Part shown: in pieces, positions 59,725-64,000 of the stretch
How the letters are laid out: the number at the start of each line of letters is the position of its first letter
Numbering within the stretch: position 1 is the stretch's first letter
DNA from: an uncultured Christensenella sp.
GTDB taxonomy: Bacteria; Bacillota; Clostridia; Christensenellales; Pumilibacteraceae
Length of the DNA: 64,000 nt
Assembly: GCA_910585955.1 (NCBI GenBank)
Contig: CAJUGC010000008.1
Location: 1-64,000, forward strand
Direction of reading: 5' to 3'
Notes under the pieces: model-generated
Told to the model about the DNA's origin: nothing
The model's database searches: none
Seen by the model: the letters and a program-made list of their open reading frames with translations, nothing else
Position numbers and translations under genes: made by a program

Positions 59725-60519
59725 ATGGCAAACAATGTTGTTTCTATGAAACAACTGCTTGAGGCGGGCGTGCATTTCGGTCACCCTACGCGCAAGTGGA
59801 ATCCCAAAATGAAAAAGTATATATATACCGCTCGCAACGATATATATATCATCAATCTCGAAAAGACCGTAGGTCTTATCGACGAAGCGTATGCTTTCAT
59901 AAAAGATATCGCTCTTTCCGGAAAGCCCATTCTTTTCGTAGGCACTAAAAAGCAAGCGCAAGACGCGATCCAGATGGAAGCCGAAAGATGCGGAATGTTT
60001 TACATGAAATCGCGTTGGTTAGGCGGAACGCTTACCAATTTCACGACGATACGTTCCCGTATAGAGCGTCTCAATAAGCTCAATCAGATGGAAAAGCTCG
60101 GCGAATTTGCACTCCTTCCCAAAAAAGAAGTAATCAAACTCGTCGCAGAGAGAGATAAGCTTGAGGAAAACCTCGGCGGCATAAAAGATATGCGTACTCT
60201 TCCCGGAGCGCTCTTTGTAGTCGACACTAAAAAAGAACATCTTGCGGTAGCGGAAGCAAGAAGTCTTAATATTCCTATCGTCGGACTTGTCGACACGAAC
60301 TGCGATCCCGACGAAGTAGACTATGTTATTGCAGGCAATGACGACGCTATACGCGCAATAAAGCTTATCGCCGGCGCAATGGCCGACGCTGTTATCGAAG
60401 CAAAGGAAGGCGAAGAAGGTCTTGCCGCAAGAAAGCAAGCGGAAGCAGAAGCAGCTGCAAAGGAAAGCGCGCAACAACAAGCAAGCGAAGCTCCCGCAGA
60501 CGGCGGAGAGAACGCGTAA
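59725..60519 (+). CDS. rpsB: 30S ribosomal protein S2
   Basis: A 264-residue protein with MKQLLEAGVHFGHPTRKWNPKMKKYIY and the family ending near residue 230. An Ala/Glu/Gln-rich tail follows. The start was set at ATG 59725, because AGGAGG is at 59712-59717; the longer frame starts in the leader. Followed by tsf, as in most bacteria. Confidence 0.97.
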   Translation: MANNVVSMKQLLEAGVHFGHPTRKWNPKMKKYIYTARNDIYIINLEKTVGLIDEAYAFIKDIALSGKPILFVGTKKQAQDAIQMEAERCGMFYMKSRWLGGTLTNFTTIRSRIERLNKLNQMEKLGEFALLPKKEVIKLVAERDKLEENLGGIKDMRTLPGALFVVDTKKEHLAVAEARSLNIPIVGLVDTNCDPDEVDYVIAGNDDAIRAIKLIAGAMADAVIEAKEGEEGLAARKQAEAEAAAKESAQQQASEAPADGGENA

Positions 60520-60543
60520 GTTTTGAGAGAGGTATAAAATATT

Positions 60544-61461
60544 ATGGCATTTACAGCTAAAGACGTAGCAAAATTGAGAGAACAGACCGGTGCGGGCATG
60601 ATGGACTGCAAAAAGGCATTGACCGCTACCGACGGAGATATGAAAAAAGCAGCCGAGTACTTGAGAGAACAAGGCGTAAACATTGCTGCGAAAAAAGCTT
60701 CGCGCATAGCTTCCGAGGGCGCAGTTTTCCCGATGGTCGCTAAAGACGGCAAAACTGGCGCAATGGTGGAAGTTAACTGCGAATCCGATTTCGTTGCAAA
60801 GGCAGACACTTTCGTAGCGCTTTGCAGTCAGATAGGCGAAATAGTATGCGCAAACGACGTAAAGTCGGTCGACGAACTTCTTGCGACAAAGTGTTCCGAC
60901 GGCACTGTGCTCGACCTGATAAACAATGCTACGGCAAAAATAGGCGAAAAAATTTCGCTCAGAAGATTTGTTAAGGTTTCCACACAACAAGGTCTTGTCG
61001 AAGCATACGACCATATGGGCGGCAAAATAGGCGTGCTTGTCGAAGTAGCGACGAACAAAGATCTTAACGGCAACGAGACTTTTAAAACAATGTGCCACGA
61101 CATAGCGATGCACATTGCGGCTTTCTCGCCGAAATACGTTTACGACAGCGAAGTTCCCGCAGCTGAGACCGAGCACGAAAAAGAGATCCTTACGGCTCAG
61201 GCGCTCAACGAAGGCAAGCCCGCCGCAGTTGTAGAAAAGATGATAGGCGGAAGAATCAAAAAGTTCTTTAAAGAGATATGCCTTATCGATCAGGACTTTG
61301 CGAAAGACTCGAGTAAGACGGTTCGCCAACTCGTAGACGAAACGGCAAAAGCACTCGGCGCCGAAATAAAGATAGTAAGGTTCGAACGCTTCCTTATGGG
61401 CGAAGGTTTGGAGAAGAAAAACGAGAACTTCGCCGAAGAAATCGCGAAATTACAGAAATAA
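60544..61461 (+). CDS. tsf: Elongation factor Ts
   Basis: A 305-residue nucleotide-exchange factor for EF-Tu. It starts FTAKDVAKLREQTGAGMMDCKKALTATDGD; EVNCESDFVAKADTF and AAFSPKYV are typical. Separated from rpsB by 24 bp with GAGAGGT. A 436-codon antisense frame covers it but is a shadow. Confidence 0.97.
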   Translation: MAFTAKDVAKLREQTGAGMMDCKKALTATDGDMKKAAEYLREQGVNIAAKKASRIASEGAVFPMVAKDGKTGAMVEVNCESDFVAKADTFVALCSQIGEIVCANDVKSVDELLATKCSDGTVLDLINNATAKIGEKISLRRFVKVSTQQGLVEAYDHMGGKIGVLVEVATNKDLNGNETFKTMCHDIAMHIAAFSPKYVYDSEVPAAETEHEKEILTAQALNEGKPAAVVEKMIGGRIKKFFKEICLIDQDFAKDSSKTVRQLVDETAKALGAEIKIVRFERFLMGEGLEKKNENFAEEIAKLQK

Positions 61462-61468
61462 AAATTCA

Positions 61469-61503
61469 AATAGGACACGTCAAAAAATGTGTCCTATTAT
61501 TTT
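61469..61503 (+). terminator. Terminator between tsf and pyrH
   Basis: AATAGGACAC / GTGTCCTATT, 10 perfect pairs, 10-nt loop, then ATTTTAG. No promoter lies between it and pyrH, so pyrH must be reached by readthrough. Confidence 0.8.
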
Positions 61504-61526
61504 AGTCGAATATTTCGGAGGAAACA

Positions 61527-62222
61527 ATGTTTAAGAGAGTATTGTTGAAAATCAGCGGCGAGGCTCTTGCCGGAAAAGACGGAGTAGGCATAAATCCGGA
61601 TATGGTCGAACATGTTGTAAATCAGCTTGTCGAACTTCATTCTAAAGGAATGGACATAGCCGTTGTAGTCGGCGGAGGCAACTTTTGGAGAGGACGCCAA
61701 GGCATAAGCATGAACAGAGTCACGGCGGATCATATGGGAATGCTTGCCACAATAATGAACGCGCTTGCACTTCAGGACGCTATAGAAAAAAAGGGCGTTC
61801 CCACTCGTGTGCAAACGGCGCTTAGTATTCCCGCCGTTGCAGAGCCGTACATTTTGAGAAAAGCTCTTCGCCATTTTGAATGCAAGCGTATTGTGATATT
61901 CGCTTGCGGTACGGGAAATCCGTACTTTTCTACAGACTCCGGAGCCGCTTTGCGCGCAGCCGAAATCAAAGCCGACGTACTTTTAATGGCAAAAAACGTC
62001 GACGGCGTATACGACAGCGATCCCAAGACGAATCCGAAAGCCGTTAAATATGACAAGATTTCTTACATGGACGTCGTAAGCAAGGGACTCAATGTCATGG
62101 ACATGACCTCCGTAACTATGTGTATGGAAAATAAAATCCCGATTATTGCCTTTGCGTTAAACAGTAAGGACGGACTTATTAAAGCAGCCATGGGCGAAAA
62201 AATCGGCACAATCATCAGCTGA
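61527..62222 (+). CDS. pyrH: UMP kinase
   Basis: A 231-residue amino-acid-kinase-fold enzyme, UMP to UDP. Motifs are VLLKISGEALAG, VVVGGGNFWRG and MAKNVDGVYDSDPKTNP. CGGAGG precedes the ATG. Conserved order rpsB-tsf-pyrH-frr. Confidence 0.97.
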   Translation: MFKRVLLKISGEALAGKDGVGINPDMVEHVVNQLVELHSKGMDIAVVVGGGNFWRGRQGISMNRVTADHMGMLATIMNALALQDAIEKKGVPTRVQTALSIPAVAEPYILRKALRHFECKRIVIFACGTGNPYFSTDSGAALRAAEIKADVLLMAKNVDGVYDSDPKTNPKAVKYDKISYMDVVSKGLNVMDMTSVTMCMENKIPIIAFALNSKDGLIKAAMGEKIGTIIS

Positions 62223-62227
62223 TACAG

Positions 62228-62256
62228 TTGTTTTATTTCAGATAATTTGATATAAT
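62228..62256 (+). promoter_or_regulatory. Promoter for frr-uppS-cdsA
   Basis: TTGTTT, 17-bp spacer, TATAAT, about 30 bp before frr. Confidence 0.65.
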
Positions 62257-62284
62257 AATTTTAATTGACTTACAGGAGGCAGTT

Positions 62285-62860
62285 ATGGGTATTGAAAATC
62301 CTCAAGTAAAATCCGTATTCGAAAAGTACGAAGTTCAGGTTACCAAGGCGGTCGAACATCTTAAAGGCGATTTACTTACGGTAAGAGCGGGAAGAGCCAA
62401 TCCTCAAATATTAAATAAAATCGTAGTAGATTATTACGGCACTCCCACGCCGCTTAACCAAATGGCAAACATAACAGTTCCCGACGCTCGAACGCTGTTG
62501 ATTTCCCTTTGGGACACGAGCGCCATTAAAGACGTCAATAAAGCCATTTCTTCGTCCGATATAGGTATAAACCCTTCGGACGACGGGAAAAATATTCGAC
62601 TGACTTTCCCGCAACTCACGGAGGAGAGACGTCGCGATCTTTGCAAACAGATAAAAAAGACGACCGAAGATACGAAAGTCGTGTTACGCAACGAGCGCAG
62701 AGATATTCTCGAAGCCGTCAAAAAGCTCAAGAAAGACAATGTCATCACCGAGGACGACGTGGCTTCTTTTGAAAAGGACATACAAAAAATCCTTGATAAA
62801 GCCATTGAGAGCGCCGAAAAGCTTTTCAAAGACAAAGAGGCCGAAATTCTTGAAGTCTAA
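62285..62860 (+). CDS. frr: Ribosome recycling factor
   Basis: A 191-residue tRNA-shaped protein that splits the post-termination ribosome with EF-G. TVRAGRANPQILNKIVVDYYGTPTPLNQMANI and LTEERRRDL are hallmarks. AGGAGG lies upstream. The end overlaps uppS by 11 bp. Confidence 0.97.
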   Translation: MGIENPQVKSVFEKYEVQVTKAVEHLKGDLLTVRAGRANPQILNKIVVDYYGTPTPLNQMANITVPDARTLLISLWDTSAIKDVNKAISSSDIGINPSDDGKNIRLTFPQLTEERRRDLCKQIKKTTEDTKVVLRNERRDILEAVKKLKKDNVITEDDVASFEKDIQKILDKAIESAEKLFKDKEAEILEV

Positions 62861-63563
62861 AGATCTGCTCGACGAGCTTGATAAAACCCGACTTCCTCGT
62901 CATATTGCCTTCATAATGGACGGAAACGGCAGGTGGGCGACAAAGCGTCTGTTACCCAGAAAAATGGGGCATAAAGAAGGTGTGAAAACTATGCGCGCGG
63001 TTATATCCGACTGCGTGCGTATCGGAATAGAAGTTGTTTCTCTATTTGCTTTTTCCACTGAAAATAAGTCGCGTCCCAAAGACGAGATTGACGCGCTCAT
63101 GCAACTAATTCGAGACAACATATACGATATGCTGAAGGATTTGATTGCCGAGGGCGTTAAGGTCACGTTCATGGGTGATTTGTCTTATTTTTCCGACGAT
63201 ATACGCGAAAGTCTCGACAGAGTTCTGCGTGAAAGCGCCGGCGGCACAAAAGCCGTCGTAAATATCGGGTTAAACTACGGTAGCAGAGACGAAATCGTAC
63301 AAGCCGTAAACAAATGCGTTCAAGAAAGAAAAACGGTTTCCGCAGAAGAATTTAAGCAGTATTTATATACCAAAAATCTTCCCGATCCCGATCTTATCGT
63401 ACGCACAAGCGGAGAATTTCGTCTAAGCAATTTTATGCTCTATCAAGCCGCTTACAGCGAAGTTGTGGTAACAAAAACGCTTTGGCCCGACTTTGACAAT
63501 AAAGCGCTCGTTTCCGTTTTGAAGGAATATGCGCAAAGAAATAGGAGATACGGAAAAATCTAA
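62850..63563 (+). CDS. uppS: Isoprenyl (undecaprenyl) diphosphate synthase
   Basis: A 237-residue cis-prenyltransferase making the lipid carrier for cell-wall synthesis. HIAFIMDGNGRWA holds the catalytic Asp; LFAFSTENKSRP and IRTSGEFRLSNFMLYQAAYSE are typical. The start was put at TTG 62850, with GAGG nine bases upstream; the longer frame lies inside frr. Confidence 0.95.
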   Translation: MKSKDLLDELDKTRLPRHIAFIMDGNGRWATKRLLPRKMGHKEGVKTMRAVISDCVRIGIEVVSLFAFSTENKSRPKDEIDALMQLIRDNIYDMLKDLIAEGVKVTFMGDLSYFSDDIRESLDRVLRESAGGTKAVVNIGLNYGSRDEIVQAVNKCVQERKTVSAEEFKQYLYTKNLPDPDLIVRTSGEFRLSNFMLYQAAYSEVVVTKTLWPDFDNKALVSVLKEYAQRNRRYGKI

Positions 63564-64000
63564 ATGAAAGCAAACAGATTTTTGACAGGTACAATTATAT
63601 TTGCCGTATATGCCGGCGTTTTGGCATTGAGCCTTACCGTCACTGTTTTTGCATTTGATATTTTTATCGTTGCTCTAATGATCGGAGCGGGACTCGAGAT
63701 GTCTCGGGCGATCGGCAATCGCTTTGCAAAATCATACGACCAACTTATTCTTGTATATGTGCTGTTGGGGTATCTGGCTTTCGTTCTTGCAAACCGTTTT
63801 ATCGGCTCGGGAGGTATAACAGCTTATTTCGGCGTATTGTTGCTTTGCATTATCGTCTGCGTCGTGTTTACGATGTTCAATAAAAATAAGACCATGAGCA
63901 ACGCGATGAGCACCATTTTGACGCTTGCATATCCCGTTTCTTTTATGGTATATATGCTCGGTCTCAATTATCTTCCGGACTCATTCAGAAATGCCTCTCT
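63564..64000 (+). CDS. cdsA: Phosphatidate cytidylyltransferase, N-terminal part (cut by window end)
   Basis: ATG 63564 opens a frame with no stop to the window end (145 codons, MKANRFLTGTIIFAVYAG...). It has about five hydrophobic segments, consistent with the N-terminal half of CdsA, which makes CDP-diacylglycerol. The diagnostic C-terminal motif lies beyond the window; identity rests on the membrane pattern and the conserved uppS-cdsA order. Confidence 0.75.
   Translation, partial: MKANRFLTGTIIFAVYAGVLALSLTVTVFAFDIFIVALMIGAGLEMSRAIGNRFAKSYDQLILVYVLLGYLAFVLANRFIGSGGITAYFGVLLLCIIVCVVFTMFNKNKTMSNAMSTILTLAYPVSFMVYMLGLNYLPDSFRNAS

Noticed and set aside
60019..61329. Long 436-codon open frame on the minus strand across rpsB and tsf
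   Set aside because: It is antisense to two certain genes, its product has no family features and is full of Cys, Phe and Tyr runs typical of shadow frames.
62093..62105. ATGTCATGGACAT in pyrH as a further copy of the palindrome family
   Set aside because: Shares only the ATGTC/GACAT arms with a 3-nt centre; explained by the coding of VMDM.
1..64000. CRISPR arrays, transposons, prophage or defence islands
   Set aside because: No repeated spacer-like arrays, transposase, integrase or phage genes were found; genes are nearly continuous and housekeeping in nature.

Overview
The window is a chromosomal segment of a Bacillota-like (low-GC Gram-positive, probably Clostridia-related and perhaps uncultured) bacterium. 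Four things point there: housekeeping clusters in Bacillus/Clostridium order (plsX-rnc-smc-ftsY-ylxM-ffh-rpsP-khpA-rimM-trmD-rbgA-rnhB; comM-dprA-topA-hslVU; rpsB-tsf-pyrH-frr-uppS-cdsA), a T-box leader on thrS, an infC-rpmI-rplT operon with a leader terminator, and consensus SigA-type promoters with AGGAGG ribosome-binding sites. Base composition looks moderate (by eye a little over 40% GC). I see no rRNA, CRISPR array, transposase, phage gene or plasmid function. Genus-level placement is not possible from this alone.

Layout. 1-89: 3' part of tRNA-Lys(CTT) and its terminator. 182-1668: MarR regulator and a YjdF-like membrane protein, with recurring TTATCGTAAA-type boxes around them. 1717-13628: rpmF, plsX, rnc, smc, ftsY, ylxM, ffh, rpsP, khpA, rimM, trmD, rbgA, rnhB, yraN (lipid synthesis, RNA processing, chromosome condensation, protein targeting, ribosome maturation). 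13734-19766: complete F-type ATP synthase operon atpB-E-F-H-A-G-D-C, in which the delta subunit is only a 71-residue C-terminal domain. 19828-24772: alr, folate cyclo-ligase, rsmD, coaD, a coiled-coil protein, DAHP synthase, a patatin-like lipase. 24769-25965 (minus): tmcAL. 26170-29138: pta-ackA-comFC. 29209-36498: T-box-thrS, infC-rpmI-rplT, an rRNA methyltransferase, yebC, proA, radC. 36545-39145 (minus): argG-argH. 39172-43547: ruvCAB, queA, tgt. 43586-50664: rplS, an orphan GT-C-like membrane protein, comM, dprA, topA. 50677-56223: hslV, hslU, hisS, tcdA, an RseC-like protein, glyA. 56278-58543: iscR-iscS-iscU and a YtxH-like miniprotein. 58625-59530: ruvX and a DUF1292 protein with a Cys/His-rich tail. 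59574-64000: rpsB, tsf, pyrH, frr, uppS and the start of cdsA, cut by the window edge.

How it works together: most genes run on the plus strand in tight, often overlapping operons that serve translation, DNA repair/recombination (ruvABC, ruvX, comM, dprA, radC), energy (ATP synthase; acetyl-CoA to acetate via Pta-AckA), Fe-S assembly and arginine/proline/aromatic amino-acid synthesis. Several genes carry RNA-level control: T-box (thrS), AUU start plus attenuator (infC), leaders on rplS and rpsB, and hairpins inside operons.

Most unusual items: (1) a perfect 15-bp palindrome, TTATGTCAGACATAA, found three times within 8.5 kb, always inside coding sequence and in the same orientation; (2) the delta subunit lacking its whole N-terminal domain; (3) the metallothionein-like tail on the DUF1292 protein; (4) a 12+12-bp operator-like palindrome directly at the ylxM-ffh promoter.
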